Shown here in pieces: positions 34,957-45,977 of a DNA stretch of 60,922 nt (positions are counted from its first letter, which is position 1; the number at the start of each line of letters is the position of its first letter). Source of the stretch: Shewanella sp. KT0246 (GTDB taxonomy: Bacteria; Pseudomonadota; Gammaproteobacteria; Enterobacterales; Shewanellaceae); assembly GCF_019654955.1 (NCBI RefSeq), contig NZ_BPEV01000029.1, positions 1-60,922 on the forward strand. Direction: 5' to 3'. A program made the position numbers and the translations under genes. A model generated the notes under the pieces. It saw only the letters and a program-made list of their open reading frames with translations, was not told the DNA's origin and did no database searches.

Positions 34957-35724
34957 ATGTCATTAACGTCTGTATCTCGCCAACAATTATCTAAATATCT
35001 AAATGATTTTCTTAATGTAAACCAATTTAAAGACTATGCACCAAATGGTCTTCAAGTGCAGGGCACAGAACAGATTAAAACCATCGTAACAGGCGTTACT
35101 GCATGCCAAGCATTAATTGAACAAGCCGCGGCGTTAAATGCCGATGCAATTTTAGTGCACCATGGTTTTTTTTGGAAAAGTGAACCTGAAGTCATAACAG
35201 GAATGAAATACAATCGAATTAAAGCTTTAATGACCCACGACATTAATTTATTCGGCTATCATTTACCATTAGATGCGCATCTTACATTAGGTAATAATGC
35301 TGAACTTGCTAATAAACTGGGTTTAAATGACGTTGAAGTCTGTGCTGACATTCCCCAGAGTTTGCTATGGCAAGGGAAGTTACCTAAGCCATTAACTGCA
35401 GATCAAATGTGTGCTTTGTTATCAGATAAACTTAATAAAGAGCCGCTTCATATAGGTGATAAGCAAAAACTCATTTCATCATTAGCTTGGTGTACAGGTG
35501 GAGCGCAAGATTATATTGATCACGCGGCATTATTAGGCGTAGATGCATTTATAAGTGGTGAAGTGTCTGAGCGCACTTACCATTGCGCTATGGAACAAAA
35601 CATCCATTATTTTGCGGCAGGCCATCACGCTACTGAACAATTTGGTATTCAAGCATTAGGTGAGCATCTGGCTCAGGAGTTTGGTGTAAAACATCACTTT
35701 ATCGACATTGTGAATCCTGTGTAG
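34957..35724 (+). CDS. Nif3-like dinuclear metal center protein (YbgI family)
   Basis: 255 aa. GTP cyclohydrolase I type 2/NIF3 family, hexameric with a two-metal site. Metal ligands appear in LVHHGFFW (His pair), the following HDINLFGYHLPLDAH, and the C-terminal AGHHATEQFGIQ. E. coli YbgI is 247 aa. The function of the family remains uncertain. RBS TAGGA precedes the ATG. Confidence 0.92.
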   Translation: MSLTSVSRQQLSKYLNDFLNVNQFKDYAPNGLQVQGTEQIKTIVTGVTACQALIEQAAALNADAILVHHGFFWKSEPEVITGMKYNRIKALMTHDINLFGYHLPLDAHLTLGNNAELANKLGLNDVEVCADIPQSLLWQGKLPKPLTADQMCALLSDKLNKEPLHIGDKQKLISSLAWCTGGAQDYIDHAALLGVDAFISGEVSERTYHCAMEQNIHYFAAGHHATEQFGIQALGEHLAQEFGVKHHFIDIVNPV

Positions 35725-35836
35725 TTATCACTAAGTCATAACTACATTAATTTATCGTTGTCATCAGCTCATAATTATTAGTAGCTAAAAGTTATCATTT
35801 GGCCATAGCTATCATTAGCTAATAGGGAAGCGCATC

Positions 35837-37795
35837 ATGACAGAGTATTTTCTTCAAGCATTTATTTATCTTTCCGCAGCGGTTATCGCAGTTCCAATAG
35901 CCCAGAGAATGGGGTTAGGTTCAGTGCTTGGGTATTTGATTGCTGGCGTTGTTATTGGTCCTATTGTAGGGCTTGTGGGCAGCGAAACTAATACTATTCA
36001 GCATTTTGCCGAATTTGGTGTTGTGATGATGTTGTTTCTCGTTGGTTTAGAGCTTGAGCCTAAAATGCTCTGGTCAATGAGACATCGTTTAATTGGGATG
36101 GGCGGCTTGCAGGTTGGGCTTTCGGCAGGGATAGTGATGGCTATTGCATTGATGTTTGAAATGCAGTGGACTGTGGCCCTAACTATTGGCTTAATCTTTT
36201 CATTATCCTCTACTGCGATTGTGCTGCAAACCTTGAATGAGAAGGGGCTTACCAAAACAACAGCGGGCAAAAATGCTTTTGGCGTATTACTGTTTCAAGA
36301 TATCGCCGTGATCCCCATGTTGGCATTAATACCGCTGTTAGCACTGCCAGAATTAGTGGAGGCAGCACAAGCGTCTGTTGCCGTTGCTGCAGAGCATCAT
36401 GAAGAGCTGTCCTTGGTTGCTGATTTACATGGCGGTTTATACGCTTTGGTGTTAGTCCTATCGATAGGACTTGTAGTGTTTGGTGGCCATTATTTAAGTC
36501 GGCCTGTGTTTAGGTTTATTGCAGATTCAGGTGTCCGAGAAATATCTACTGCCGCAGCATTACTACTGGTTATTAGTATTGCGACATTAATGAGTTTAGT
36601 CGGTGTTTCTCCAGCATTAGGTACTTTTTTAGCTGGCGTAGTGCTAGCAAATAGCGAATTTAAGCATGAGTTAGAAACCCACATTGGTCCATTCAAAGGT
36701 TTATTGTTGGGGCTATTCTTTATCACTGTAGGTGCTGGGATTGATTTTGAAATCCTGTGGGATTACCTAAGTGTGATTTTAGGAATGACAGCTGCAGTAA
36801 TGATAGTTAAAGCATTGGTTTTATTGCTATTAAGCTTTATGTTTAAGATTAAAGGCAGTGATAGATGGCTATACACCTTAAGTTTGGCTCAGGCTGGCGA
36901 GTTTGGGTTTGTATTATTGAGTTTTAGCCAACAAAATCATGTCATTTCTGCCGAAGTTGCTCAGCCGCTCTCGATAGTGGTGGCATTATCGATGTTCTTG
37001 ACCCCAGGTTTATTCATTTTTTATGAGAAAGTCATATTGCCTAAATACCAGCAAACTTCAAATGATCGTGAGCAAGATGAAGTGGATGATCAGGGGACAG
37101 TTATCATCGCGGGTATTGGCCGTTTTGGGCAGATTGTTAATCGGCTTTTGTTGTCCAATGGCGTTAAAACGGTGGTTCTTGATCACCAAGCAACTCAAGT
37201 TGATAACCTACGCAAAATTAATACGAAAGCTTATTATGGTGATGCGACACGTCCGGATTTATTGGAAACAGCTGGTGTTGCAACTGCATCTGTATTTGTT
37301 GTGGCGATAGACAACCCTCAAAGTAGTGTTGAGCTAGTTAAACATCTCAAACACAAATACCCTAAGTTAAAAGTCATTAGTCGCGCGTTCGACCGTGGGC
37401 ACGGACATTTACTCCGCCAAGCTGGGGCTGACTATGTAGAGTCTGAAACTTTCCGCTCAGCCCTTAAGGTTGGCGCTGAATCAATGAAAGCCATGGGTTT
37501 CTCAGAGGAACTTGTTGGAAAGCAAAAGCACACTTATATGCGAGTTGAAAGTGAAGCTGCTGAAGTACTTTATAATGAGTGGCAGGGCCGCTCTGATGGC
37601 GAAAAGTTTGGCGGTGATTTCATTAATTTATTTATTGAATATGAAGAGCGCTTAAGACAAGCGATTGAAGCAGATACAGAAGCTTATAAAAGCCAACGCT
37701 TCGCTCAAGAAACCCCATGTGATCCTGACAAAGATGAGTGTGGTCAAACTCATGATAACGAAATCACTCACTCAGAGAGTAAGTTGATGTCTTAA
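35837..37795 (+). CDS. Kef-type K+/H+ antiporter (CPA2) with RCK domain
   Basis: 652 aa. Monovalent cation:proton antiporter-2 family. About 12-13 TM segments span residues 1-400, with the Asp-containing segment FGVLLFQDIAVIPMLAL typical of KefB/KefC and FLVGLELEPKMLW. A cytoplasmic RCK_N Rossmann domain follows (VIIAGIGRFGQIVNRLL near 415), then an acidic tail. Probably ligand-gated K+ efflux; whether glutathione controls it cannot be told. It stands alone; no KefF/KefG partner gene is adjacent. Confidence 0.9.
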   Translation: MTEYFLQAFIYLSAAVIAVPIAQRMGLGSVLGYLIAGVVIGPIVGLVGSETNTIQHFAEFGVVMMLFLVGLELEPKMLWSMRHRLIGMGGLQVGLSAGIVMAIALMFEMQWTVALTIGLIFSLSSTAIVLQTLNEKGLTKTTAGKNAFGVLLFQDIAVIPMLALIPLLALPELVEAAQASVAVAAEHHEELSLVADLHGGLYALVLVLSIGLVVFGGHYLSRPVFRFIADSGVREISTAAALLLVISIATLMSLVGVSPALGTFLAGVVLANSEFKHELETHIGPFKGLLLGLFFITVGAGIDFEILWDYLSVILGMTAAVMIVKALVLLLLSFMFKIKGSDRWLYTLSLAQAGEFGFVLLSFSQQNHVISAEVAQPLSIVVALSMFLTPGLFIFYEKVILPKYQQTSNDREQDEVDDQGTVIIAGIGRFGQIVNRLLLSNGVKTVVLDHQATQVDNLRKINTKAYYGDATRPDLLETAGVATASVFVVAIDNPQSSVELVKHLKHKYPKLKVISRAFDRGHGHLLRQAGADYVESETFRSALKVGAESMKAMGFSEELVGKQKHTYMRVESEAAEVLYNEWQGRSDGEKFGGDFINLFIEYEERLRQAIEADTEAYKSQRFAQETPCDPDKDECGQTHDNEITHSESKLMS

Positions 37796-37815
37796 TAAAG
37801 ACTTATTTAAGACCT

Positions 37816-37843
37816 AAAAAAGCCGTCATATGACGGCTTTTTT
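37816..37843. terminator. Bidirectional terminator kef/metG
   Basis: A perfect palindrome with core GCCGTCATATGACGGC, six A before and six T after, between the convergent genes. Confidence 0.92.
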
Positions 37844-37871
37844 ATTAATAATGTAATGGTGATTTCACCAA

Positions 37872-39914
37872 TTACATGACTCGCATTCCAGGCTTTGCGC
37901 CAGCATGTGGTTCTAAAATCCAGATATCTTTACCACCAGGGCCAGCGGCTAATACCATTCCTTCTGACTCACCAAACTTCATTTTACGCGGTGCAAGGTT
38001 AGCGACCATAACGGTGTGCTTGCCAATTAAGTCTTCAGGCGCATAAGCAGATTTAATGCCGGCAAATACTTGTTTGGTTTTTCCGCCTAAATCTAGCTCT
38101 AAACGAAGCAGCTTGTTGGCTTTTTCGATATGTTCAGCTTTAGCAATTAATGCTATACGTAAATCAATTTTAGCAAAATCATCAAAAGTGATTTCAGGTG
38201 CCAAAGGCTCTTTTTCAAGCTCTGTTTGGACTTCTTCAACTTTAGGTGCGGCTATTTCAGCTACTTGCAGGTTTTCAGTTGATGCTTCGATAATTGCTTC
38301 AATGCTTTTCATCTCAATGCGCTGCATTAATGCTTTGAACTTCGCAATCTCATGCCCCGCTAAATCTTGGCTTAAATTGTCCCAAGTGAGAGTCAATTGT
38401 AGGAAGCTTTCAACTTTCAGTGCAAGTTGAGGTAGCACAGGTTTAAGGTAAGTTACTAGAATGCGGAACAAGTTAAGCGCATTACTGCATACTTGATGAG
38501 CTTCTTCTTGCTTAGCTTCATCTTTAATTAATTGCCAAGGCGCAGCATCGGCGACATAGGCATTAGCCAAATCAGCTAGAGCCATAATTTCACGCATGGC
38601 TTTACCGAACTCACGTGTTTCGTATAGTTCTGCAATGGTGTCTTGTTTCGCTAAGAAAGTGTCAATTAACGTGCTGTCGTTAATTTTAGCTAATTTACCC
38701 TCAAAACGTTTGCTAATGAAGCCGGCGGTACGTGATGCAAGGTTAACTAATTTACCAACTAAATCTGAGTTAACGCGCTGTGCAAAGTCTTCAAGATTTA
38801 AATCTAAGTCATCAACACGACTGTTTAACTTAGCGGCATAGTAATAACGCAAGTATTCAGGATCTAGGTTATCTAAATAAGTACGTGCTTTGATGAACGT
38901 GCCTTTTGATTTAGACATTTTGGCGCCATTGACTGTGACGTAACCATGAGCGAATACACTTGTAGGTTTACGTACTCCTGCACCGTCTAGCATGGCTGGC
39001 CAGAATAAGCCGTGGAAGTTAACAATGTCTTTACCAATAAAGTGATAAAGCTCTGTTGTAGAATCTTTTTTCCAAAATTCATCGAAATCAAGGTCGTCAC
39101 GTTTATCACATAAGTTTTTAAACGAGCCCATGTAACCGATAGGTGCATCTAACCATACATAGAAAAATTTACCTGGTTGGTCAGGGATTTCGAAACCGAA
39201 ATAAGGCGCATCACGTGAGATATCCCACTGTTGTAAACCTTGATCGAACCATTCTCTTAATTTGTTAGCAATTTCAGGTTGCAGTGAGCCTGAAGATAAC
39301 CACTCACCTAGCATTGTTTCAAATGCAGGTAGGTCAAAAAAGAAGTGTTCACTGTCTTTCATGACTGGGGTTGCACCTGATACAACAGAGTAAGGATTGA
39401 TTAAATCTGTTGTGCTGTAAGTTGCACCGCAGTTGTCACAGTTATCACCGTATTGATCTTCGCTTTTACATTTAGGGCAGGTGCCTTTAACGAAACGATC
39501 CGGTAAAAACATTTCTTTTTCAGGATCATATAATTGCGAGATAGTTTTGGTCTTAATGTAACCGCCATCGCGTAATTTTAAATAGATATCACTGGCTAGT
39601 TCACGGTTTTCATCACTGTGAGTACTATGAAAGTTATCAAATTGAATATTAAAATCCGCGAAATCTTGTTCATGTTCTTTTTGTACTTGAGCAATCATTT
39701 CTTCTGGGGTTATACCCATTTGTTGAGCTTTGAGCATGATTGGTGTGCCATGGGCATCATCAGCACAAATATAGTGACATTCATGTCCACGAAGCTTTTG
39801 GTAACGAGACCAAATATCAGTTTGAATATACTCAAGCATATGACCTAAATGGATAGGACCATTGGCATATGGGAGGGCACTTGTCACCAGGATTTTACGT
39901 TGTGAATTTGTCAT
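37872..39914 (-). CDS. metG: Methionyl-tRNA synthetase
   Basis: 680 aa, long form. HIGH motif as [10 protein letters not shown] (about 16-25), zinc knuckle [17 protein letters not shown] (about 145-161), KMSKS in [11 protein letters not shown] (about 334), anticodon domain, a charged linker near 545-575, and the C-terminal EMAP/Trbp111-like tRNA-binding dimer domain (about 578-680). Divergent from mrp, the usual arrangement. Confidence 0.97.
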   Translation of the reverse strand: MTNSQRKILVTSALPYANGPIHLGHMLEYIQTDIWSRYQKLRGHECHYICADDAHGTPIMLKAQQMGITPEEMIAQVQKEHEQDFADFNIQFDNFHSTHSDENRELASDIYLKLRDGGYIKTKTISQLYDPEKEMFLPDRFVKGTCPKCKSEDQYGDNCDNCGATYSTTDLINPYSVVSGATPVMKDSEHFFFDLPAFETMLGEWLSSGSLQPEIANKLREWFDQGLQQWDISRDAPYFGFEIPDQPGKFFYVWLDAPIGYMGSFKNLCDKRDDLDFDEFWKKDSTTELYHFIGKDIVNFHGLFWPAMLDGAGVRKPTSVFAHGYVTVNGAKMSKSKGTFIKARTYLDNLDPEYLRYYYAAKLNSRVDDLDLNLEDFAQRVNSDLVGKLVNLASRTAGFISKRFEGKLAKINDSTLIDTFLAKQDTIAELYETREFGKAMREIMALADLANAYVADAAPWQLIKDEAKQEEAHQVCSNALNLFRILVTYLKPVLPQLALKVESFLQLTLTWDNLSQDLAGHEIAKFKALMQRIEMKSIEAIIEASTENLQVAEIAAPKVEEVQTELEKEPLAPEITFDDFAKIDLRIALIAKAEHIEKANKLLRLELDLGGKTKQVFAGIKSAYAPEDLIGKHTVMVANLAPRKMKFGESEGMVLAAGPGGKDIWILEPHAGAKPGMRVM

Positions 39915-40069
39915 TTTGTCTCAACAATCGATTACACTAAATATATGGTCAAGATACTAACCGATCAAAGTGATTATTTCATCAAACAACAACAAAAACG
40001 GCTAAATTAGCGCTCATTTTTCTCTAATTCTGGTACACTTGGGCAAATTTTTCGCTGGGAGTTCTGCTT

Positions 40070-41185
40070 TTGTCTACTTCGCATACAGATTATCAATTAA
40101 GTGATGACCTTCTTGGTCCAGTATTGAGTATTTTAGATGCATATCAAGATCCATATTTAGCCGAAGGGTTAGTGTCTGCAGGTTGTGTTAATAAGCTTGC
40201 GATAGAAGGCAAACGACTGCTTCTTGGCTTGGTATATCCTTACCCTTGTATGACGCAATATCGCGATACGGTTATGGATGTGACAAAAAAGCTCGCCGTG
40301 TTAGACGCCATCGACGAAGTCGAATGCGAAATTGATTTCCAGCCTCGCGTATTTTCAGCCATTGCTTCAGTAGAACCTATTCCAAATATCAAGCAAGTGA
40401 TTGCTGTGGCTTCTGGTAAAGGTGGTGTCGGTAAATCTACAACAGCTGTCAACCTTGCGTTGGCATTAAAAGCAGAAGGCGCTGAAGTCGGTATTTTAGA
40501 TGCTGATATTTATGGCCCATCAATCCCAATGATGTTGGGGCTTCAAGGTTTTAAACCTACATCACCAGATGGCAAAATGATGACTGCAGCTTCTGCACAT
40601 GGCATTTCAGCTCAATCAATTGGCTTTATGCTAGGCGATGGTGAAGCCGCTGTTTGGCGCGGTCCAATGGCAGCAGGTGCATTGAACCAGTTATTAACTG
40701 AAACTCAGTGGCCAGAATTAGATTATTTAGTGATTGATTTGCCACCAGGAACTGGTGACATACAATTAACACTGTCACAAAAGTTTCCAGTCAGTGGCAC
40801 GGTTGTTGTTACAACGCCACAAGATATCGCACTTGAAGATGCTAAAAAAGGCATCACCATGTTCCAAAAAGTGGATATTCCAGTTTTAGGTATCATCGAA
40901 AACATGAGTTTTCATTTATGTCCTGAATGTGGTCATAAAGAACATCCTTTTGGTACCCATGGCGGCAGTAAGATTGCAGAACGTTATGAAGTGCCATTAT
41001 TGGGCGCATTGCCGCTTAATATTAATATTCGTGAGTCAATGGATGAAGGTAACCCTGCGGTTGCCAGTAAGCCAGATTCAGAAGTTGCTGCTATTTATCG
41101 TGAAATTGCCCGTAAAGTGGGTGCTCAACTTGCCAAGCAGCAAAACAAAAACACAGTTTCAATCAGTATTTCAGACGACGAGTAA
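40070..41185 (+). CDS. mrp: Iron-sulfur cluster carrier protein Mrp/ApbC
   Basis: 371 aa. P-loop ATPase that carries and transfers Fe-S clusters. An N-terminal MIP18-like domain (about 1-95) precedes deviant Walker A GKGGVGKST (about 115-123), Walker B-like DYLVIDLPPGTGD and the cluster-binding CPEC (HLCPECGHKE). It starts with TTG: GGGAG (40057-40061) lies 8 nt upstream and no nearby ATG fits. Divergent from metG; udk follows. Confidence 0.94.
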   Translation: MSTSHTDYQLSDDLLGPVLSILDAYQDPYLAEGLVSAGCVNKLAIEGKRLLLGLVYPYPCMTQYRDTVMDVTKKLAVLDAIDEVECEIDFQPRVFSAIASVEPIPNIKQVIAVASGKGGVGKSTTAVNLALALKAEGAEVGILDADIYGPSIPMMLGLQGFKPTSPDGKMMTAASAHGISAQSIGFMLGDGEAAVWRGPMAAGALNQLLTETQWPELDYLVIDLPPGTGDIQLTLSQKFPVSGTVVVTTPQDIALEDAKKGITMFQKVDIPVLGIIENMSFHLCPECGHKEHPFGTHGGSKIAERYEVPLLGALPLNINIRESMDEGNPAVASKPDSEVAAIYREIARKVGAQLAKQQNKNTVSISISDDE

Positions 41186-41194
41186 GGTTAAGTA

Positions 41195-41833
41195 ATGAAT
41201 TCTCAGCAATGTGTCATTATTGGTATCGCAGGTGCTTCAGCATCAGGCAAAAGTTTAATTGCCCAAACGATTTTTGAAGAACTAAAGCGCGACCTGGGCA
41301 CCGATCAAATCGGTGTGATTAATGAAGACGCTTATTACCGTGACCAAAGTCATATGACAATGGAAGACCGTGTTAAAACGAATTATGATCATCCTAAAGC
41401 ACTGGATCATCAACTATTAGCTGAACACCTTAAGCAATTAAAGAAGGGTGAGCAGGTAAATATTCCTTGTTATAGCTACAAAGAGCATACTCGCATGAGT
41501 AAGACTCTGGATATGCAGCCTAAAAAGGTCATTATCTTAGAAGGTATTTTACTGTTAACTGATCCTAAATTACGTGAACTTATGGATGCGAGTGTATTCA
41601 TGGATACACCGCTGGATATTTGTTTCTTACGTCGTTTGACTCGTGATGTAGCTGAGCGCGGGCGTACTATGGAATCAGTGATTGCTCAGTATAAAGCTAC
41701 TGTTCGTCCAATGTTCTTACAGTTCATTGAACCGTCAAAGCAGCACGCTGATATTATTGTCCCTCGCGGTGGTAAAAACCGTATTGCAACAGATATCCTC
41801 AAAGCAAGGATCCAACATCTGTTAGCAAGATAA
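41195..41833 (+). CDS. udk: Uridine kinase
   Basis: 212 aa. Phosphorylates uridine and cytidine in pyrimidine salvage. P-loop GASASGKS (about 13-20), NEDAYYRD substrate loop, [10 protein letters not shown], and ILEGILLL; the C-terminal [17 protein letters not shown] is standard. Nine nt after mrp, so probably cotranscribed. Confidence 0.96.
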   Translation: MNSQQCVIIGIAGASASGKSLIAQTIFEELKRDLGTDQIGVINEDAYYRDQSHMTMEDRVKTNYDHPKALDHQLLAEHLKQLKKGEQVNIPCYSYKEHTRMSKTLDMQPKKVIILEGILLLTDPKLRELMDASVFMDTPLDICFLRRLTRDVAERGRTMESVIAQYKATVRPMFLQFIEPSKQHADIIVPRGGKNRIATDILKARIQHLLAR

Positions 41834-42098
41834 TCTTAAGATAACAAGGATGTGATCTCAGATTTGCTAGATAAAGGCTTCATTACTGTGGAGCCTAATT
41901 CTTAACTGAGACCACTCTGGTATCAGTGTTTCCAGCTCTTACATTCACTCTTGCCATTATCTTTAAATCGCTATTTTGCAATGCTTGCTAATCGCAGCGA
42001 TTATTGAACTTAACTTATTAGTATAAATAGTTAGTTAAATTAGATAAGTCTGGCTAAAATAATAGACAAGTTTTACAACACCTTAAGACAGGGAAATC
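41834..42098. other. udk-pabC gap with inverted repeats
   Basis: 265 nt without a gene. It holds AGGCTTC/GGAGCCT enclosed by TCTCAG/CTGAGA (about 41864-41911) and AATCGCT/AGCGATT (41966-41972 with 41996-42002). Neither has a good T-tract. They may be processing or attenuation structures, or end udk transcripts poorly. Confidence 0.4.
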
Positions 42099-42944
42099 AT
42101 GGTTTCGGTATTTGTGAATGGACAATCTGAAAATACGGTTCAAGCGCTTGATAGAGGGCTTGCCTATGGCGATGGTGCGTTTGCGACTATGCGCGTTGCT
42201 CAAGGTCAGATTTTATTTTTGAATGAGCATTTAGATAGATTGCAGCAAGCTTGTCATCGTTTAGGTTTTAATATTCAAGATACAACCTCATTAATTCATC
42301 GACTAAGCCTCCATGCTCAAACACTCACACATGGCTGCATTAAACTACTGTTAAGCCGAGGTGTTGGCGGTCGAGGTTATACAGCTCCTGAATCACCAGA
42401 AGTTTGTGAAGTCATTTCATTACATGAATTACCTGCAATATATGCCCAGTGGCAAACCAATGGTATTGCTTTAGCGCTTTCTCCAGTGGCATTAGCTAAG
42501 CAGCCATTATTAGCGGGAATGAAGCACCTCAACCGTCTTGAGCAGGTCTTGATAAAGCAACAAGCGCTTCCGCAAGGGGTCGATGATTGGCTAGTGTTAG
42601 ACACTGATGACCATGTTATAGAATCCTCCATGGCCAATGTCTTCATAGTCAAAGGTAATCAAGTTATCACTCCTACCATGTCGCATAGTGGCGTTTCAGG
42701 TGTTATGCGTGAACAAATAATTGATGCGTTATTAAAGAACAATATTGAAGTATTGGCGCAAACAGTGACCTTAAGTGACTTACAAAATGCAGACCATGTA
42801 TTTATCAGTAATAGTTTATTAGGTATGGTGAATATCAATCACATAAATTTAGGCACGATTAATGCCAATTTAAGCTCTAAGCATCACTATAAACCTTGGG
42901 GAATGACCCATAACTTATTAACTCAGCTTAAACTTTTATACTAA
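42099..42944 (+). CDS. pabC: Aminodeoxychorismate lyase
   Basis: 281 aa. PLP enzyme of fold type IV that makes p-aminobenzoate for folate. DRGLAYGDGAFATMR near the N-terminus, PLP-binding Lys in AGMKHLNRLEQVL, and IESSMANVFIVKG. RBS AGGGAAA precedes the ATG. First gene of pabC-mltG-tmk-holB-pilZ-tatD. Confidence 0.94.
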   Translation: MVSVFVNGQSENTVQALDRGLAYGDGAFATMRVAQGQILFLNEHLDRLQQACHRLGFNIQDTTSLIHRLSLHAQTLTHGCIKLLLSRGVGGRGYTAPESPEVCEVISLHELPAIYAQWQTNGIALALSPVALAKQPLLAGMKHLNRLEQVLIKQQALPQGVDDWLVLDTDDHVIESSMANVFIVKGNQVITPTMSHSGVSGVMREQIIDALLKNNIEVLAQTVTLSDLQNADHVFISNSLLGMVNINHINLGTINANLSSKHHYKPWGMTHNLLTQLKLLY

Positions 42945-42962
42945 GGTTTTTATTAAAAAAAT

Positions 42963-43973
42963 ATGAAAAAAACCATTACAATTATTCTTACATCGTTAAT
43001 GACATTAACAACAGTCGCTTGTGTCATTGGCTTTTGGGGCTACCAGCAAATTATTGCTTACCCAAATCAGGTGTTAACAATTGATGAACCCACTGAATTG
43101 ACAATCGCACAAGGCATGAATGTCACCAAACTTGGGGCAGAGTTAGAATCTAAACAGATTATTTCTGATAGTTGGAAACTCAAATACCTTGTTAAAATTA
43201 ATCCTGAATATGCACATATTCGAACTGGGCTATATCAAATCACTCCAGGTGATAGCATCGACAGTTTACTTACCAAGCTTAATCGTGGCGATGAAATGAC
43301 TTTTTCAGTCACCTTAATTGAGGGTAAGACAATTAAAGAGTGGCATGAGTCGTTGGTTGATTTACCGCACTTGAGTTTTGATGAAGATGTGTTTAATCGT
43401 ATTTTGGTCAAAAATGGTGATGACTCTGGGCTACCTGAAGGCAAGTTTTTCCCAGAGACTTACCAATACCAAGCAAGTGATTCACTTGAGTCGATTTTAG
43501 AGCGTAGTTACCAAATGATGCAAAAAACACTTGCAGCAGCTTGGAATGAACGAGACCCAGATCTTAAATTAAAAACGCCGTATGAATTACTGACCATAGC
43601 GTCGATTATTGAAAAGGAAACGGGTAAACCATCTGAAAGAGATTGGGTTGCCGCTGTATTTAATAATCGCTTGAAACTGGGGATGCGTTTACAGACCGAT
43701 CCTACCGTCATTTACGGTATGGGAGAGCGATATAAGGGCAATATTACCCGCAGTGATTTACGTGAACATACTGCATTTAATACCTACCGCATTAACGGTT
43801 TACCGCCAACGCCCATTGCTGCGCCAAGTAAAGCAGCGATTTTTGCTGCGGCAAAACCTGCAGATGTAAACTATTTATATTTTGTCTCACGTAATGATGG
43901 CAGCCACGTGTTTTCAGAGACGCTAGCGCAGCATAACCGCGCAGTAAACGAATACCAGAGAAATAGAAAATGA
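42963..43973 (+). CDS. mltG: Endolytic murein transglycosylase MltG
   Basis: 336 aa. Inner-membrane enzyme that cuts nascent glycan strands (YceG family). N-terminal TM (about 5-27), a LysM-like periplasmic part, and the catalytic Glu in [25 protein letters not shown] and [13 protein letters not shown] are signature segments. Its stop overlaps the tmk start (ATGA at 43970). Confidence 0.95.
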   Translation: MKKTITIILTSLMTLTTVACVIGFWGYQQIIAYPNQVLTIDEPTELTIAQGMNVTKLGAELESKQIISDSWKLKYLVKINPEYAHIRTGLYQITPGDSIDSLLTKLNRGDEMTFSVTLIEGKTIKEWHESLVDLPHLSFDEDVFNRILVKNGDDSGLPEGKFFPETYQYQASDSLESILERSYQMMQKTLAAAWNERDPDLKLKTPYELLTIASIIEKETGKPSERDWVAAVFNNRLKLGMRLQTDPTVIYGMGERYKGNITRSDLREHTAFNTYRINGLPPTPIAAPSKAAIFAAAKPADVNYLYFVSRNDGSHVFSETLAQHNRAVNEYQRNRK

Positions 43974-44599
43974 CCCAAGAGCAAGCAAAGTTTATCGTTA
44001 TTGAAGGACTAGAAGGCGCAGGTAAATCTAGCGCGATTGAACTGGTAAAAAAAATCATCACTCAGCATAGCCATCAAGAACCTGTATGTACTCGTGAGCC
44101 TGGCGGTACACCGCTTGCTGAAAAAATGCGGGATTTAGTCAAAGTTGCTGATGAAACGGATCCTCTTTGTGATGAAGCTGAATGTTTACTTTTTTATGCT
44201 GCAAGAGCGCAGCTAATTGCTAATGTGATTAAACCAGCGTTAGCCAAAGGGACTTGGGTATTAGGTGACCGTCATAATTTATCTTCATTAGCTTACCAAG
44301 GCGGTGGTCGAGGGCTTATGCCTTTAGTTAAATCAATTAGTGATATTACCTTGAAAGGCTTTAAGCCTGATTTGACTCTGTACTTGGATATTGACCCACA
44401 ATTAGGCCTTGCAAGAGCTGCCAGTCGTGGAGAATTAGACAGAATTGAAATTCAAAAAATTGAATTTTTTGAACGAGCTAGAACAACATTTCTATCTTTT
44501 GCGGCTGAAGATGACACCATCATTGTGATTGATGCTAGTCAGACGATTGAGCAAGTTCATGCGCAAATCACTCGTGAATTAACAGCTAGGTTAAGCTAA
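43970..44599 (+). CDS. tmk: Thymidylate kinase
   Basis: 209 aa. dTMP to dTDP. P-loop [11 protein letters not shown] (about 10-20), [15 protein letters not shown] substrate motif, and [14 protein letters not shown] with the following lid. Coupled to mltG by a 4-nt overlap; holB starts 35 nt later. Confidence 0.97.
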   Translation: MTQEQAKFIVIEGLEGAGKSSAIELVKKIITQHSHQEPVCTREPGGTPLAEKMRDLVKVADETDPLCDEAECLLFYAARAQLIANVIKPALAKGTWVLGDRHNLSSLAYQGGGRGLMPLVKSISDITLKGFKPDLTLYLDIDPQLGLARAASRGELDRIEIQKIEFFERARTTFLSFAAEDDTIIVIDASQTIEQVHAQITRELTARLS

Positions 44600-44634
44600 A
44601 ACATGTCAAGAATGTTTAATAAGGCAAGCAGATA

Positions 44635-45594
44635 ATGCAAGCATTCAGTTTACAACAGCTACCTTGGTTAGATGCACCATTTGAGCGCTTTGTTAAAGAG
44701 CGGAGCTGTGGGCATAGTGCCCATGCGCAACTGGTCAGTATTGATCAGGGGCTAGGTGGACATATTTTAGCAAATGAGATGGCTGAAGCGGCTATGTGCA
44801 CTGCATTAACACCAGTGGGTGCGTGTGGGCATTGTAAGAGTTGCTTACTTTTTAAGGCCGGCACTCACCCTGATTGTCATCAAATTAAAGCTGATGGAAC
44901 ACAGATTAAGGTCGACCAGATCCGTGATTTATGTCAAAAGCTTACCGTAACGGCTCAGCAAGGTGGCCAACGAGTTGCTATTATTTTTAATTGTGAGCAG
45001 TTTAATTTAGCGTCAGCCAATGCATTACTTAAAACCTTAGAAGAACCAGGCAATAATATCTTAATCATTTTGCAGACTGATGTGCCTTCTAGATTACTTG
45101 CGACAATTAAAAGTCGTTGCCAGCAAGTGGCTTTTCATGGTCCCGACAGAAAGCAAGTTTATCAATGGTTACAAGCGAATCAGTTGCTGCCTTCTGTAAG
45201 TGCTGGCGAAAAGCCACATGATGTCACTTGGTGTTTGAGTATGATAGGCGGGCCTTTAAAGTTAGCTGAGAGCCTTGGCAGTAATCACTATCAGCAGCTG
45301 ATACAGTTTCGAACAGATTGGGCGTTAAGTATTAAATCAGGCCACTTGAGCGGCAGTTTAAATAAAGTTTCTGAGCATCAAATTGTTGATGCACTTAATG
45401 TTTTATATTTGTACTTAAGACAATATGTGTTAAAAAGTAAAGAGCTAGATGCATTAGCTGTGAGTAACATTATTGGTTTGTCTTCGAAAGTGGCACAAAT
45501 GTGCCAACGACTAGCAACTATGGCGAGTATCAATGCACCTGCTTTATGTCAGGATTATATACTCGAATTTAGACAACTTATTCATCTTAAATAA
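44635..45594 (+). CDS. holB: DNA polymerase III subunit delta'
   Basis: 319 aa. Clamp-loader subunit. The zinc module CTALTPVGACGHCKSC...DC (about 51-81) and SRC motif (IKSRCQQV) are visible. The Walker A region reads QGLGGHIL and cannot bind ATP, as expected for delta'. Standard place between tmk and pilZ/tatD. Confidence 0.93.
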   Translation: MQAFSLQQLPWLDAPFERFVKERSCGHSAHAQLVSIDQGLGGHILANEMAEAAMCTALTPVGACGHCKSCLLFKAGTHPDCHQIKADGTQIKVDQIRDLCQKLTVTAQQGGQRVAIIFNCEQFNLASANALLKTLEEPGNNILIILQTDVPSRLLATIKSRCQQVAFHGPDRKQVYQWLQANQLLPSVSAGEKPHDVTWCLSMIGGPLKLAESLGSNHYQQLIQFRTDWALSIKSGHLSGSLNKVSEHQIVDALNVLYLYLRQYVLKSKELDALAVSNIIGLSSKVAQMCQRLATMASINAPALCQDYILEFRQLIHLK

Positions 45595-45606
45595 TAGACT
45601 GAGATT

Positions 45607-45933
45607 ATGACCGATCTTGTTGTAAATTTTGATACTCTGCACCAATTGTACAGAGCTTATATGCCGTTTATTAAACCTGCGGGTTTATTTATCTCGACAA
45701 CCGAAAGCCATTTTTTGGGACAAGAGCTGTCGATTTCGTACAAGTTACCCGGCACTATGCAAATGACCGACTTTAAAGGCGTGGTAGTTTGGATTAACCC
45801 ATTAGGGGCTTCAGGTGGTCGACCTGCTGGGATTGGGGTAAAAATTAAAACTGATCCGGAAAGTCATAAGCATCACATTGAAAAATTACTCTCAAGTGAA
45901 CTTTCTTCAAGTGATTTGACCTGTACTATGTAG
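45607..45933 (+). CDS. pilZ: PilZ domain protein (type IV pilus type)
   Basis: 108 aa. It resembles P. aeruginosa PilZ, the founding member needed for type IV pili, by sequence (GLFISTT, KGVVVWINPLGASGGRPAGIGVKI) and by place between holB and tatD. The RXXXR and D/NXSXXG motifs that bind c-di-GMP are absent, as in that subfamily. Only 12 nt after holB. Confidence 0.88.
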   Translation: MTDLVVNFDTLHQLYRAYMPFIKPAGLFISTTESHFLGQELSISYKLPGTMQMTDFKGVVVWINPLGASGGRPAGIGVKIKTDPESHKHHIEKLLSSELSSSDLTCTM

Positions 45934-45977
45934 CTAGGTATTCTTGCTGGCTTATTTTAGCTTTTGATAGAATTCTC

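Noticed and set aside
38056..38430. 124-codon frame antisense to metG
   Set aside because: It overlaps the linker and C-terminal tRNA-binding domain of metG, with no supporting signals.
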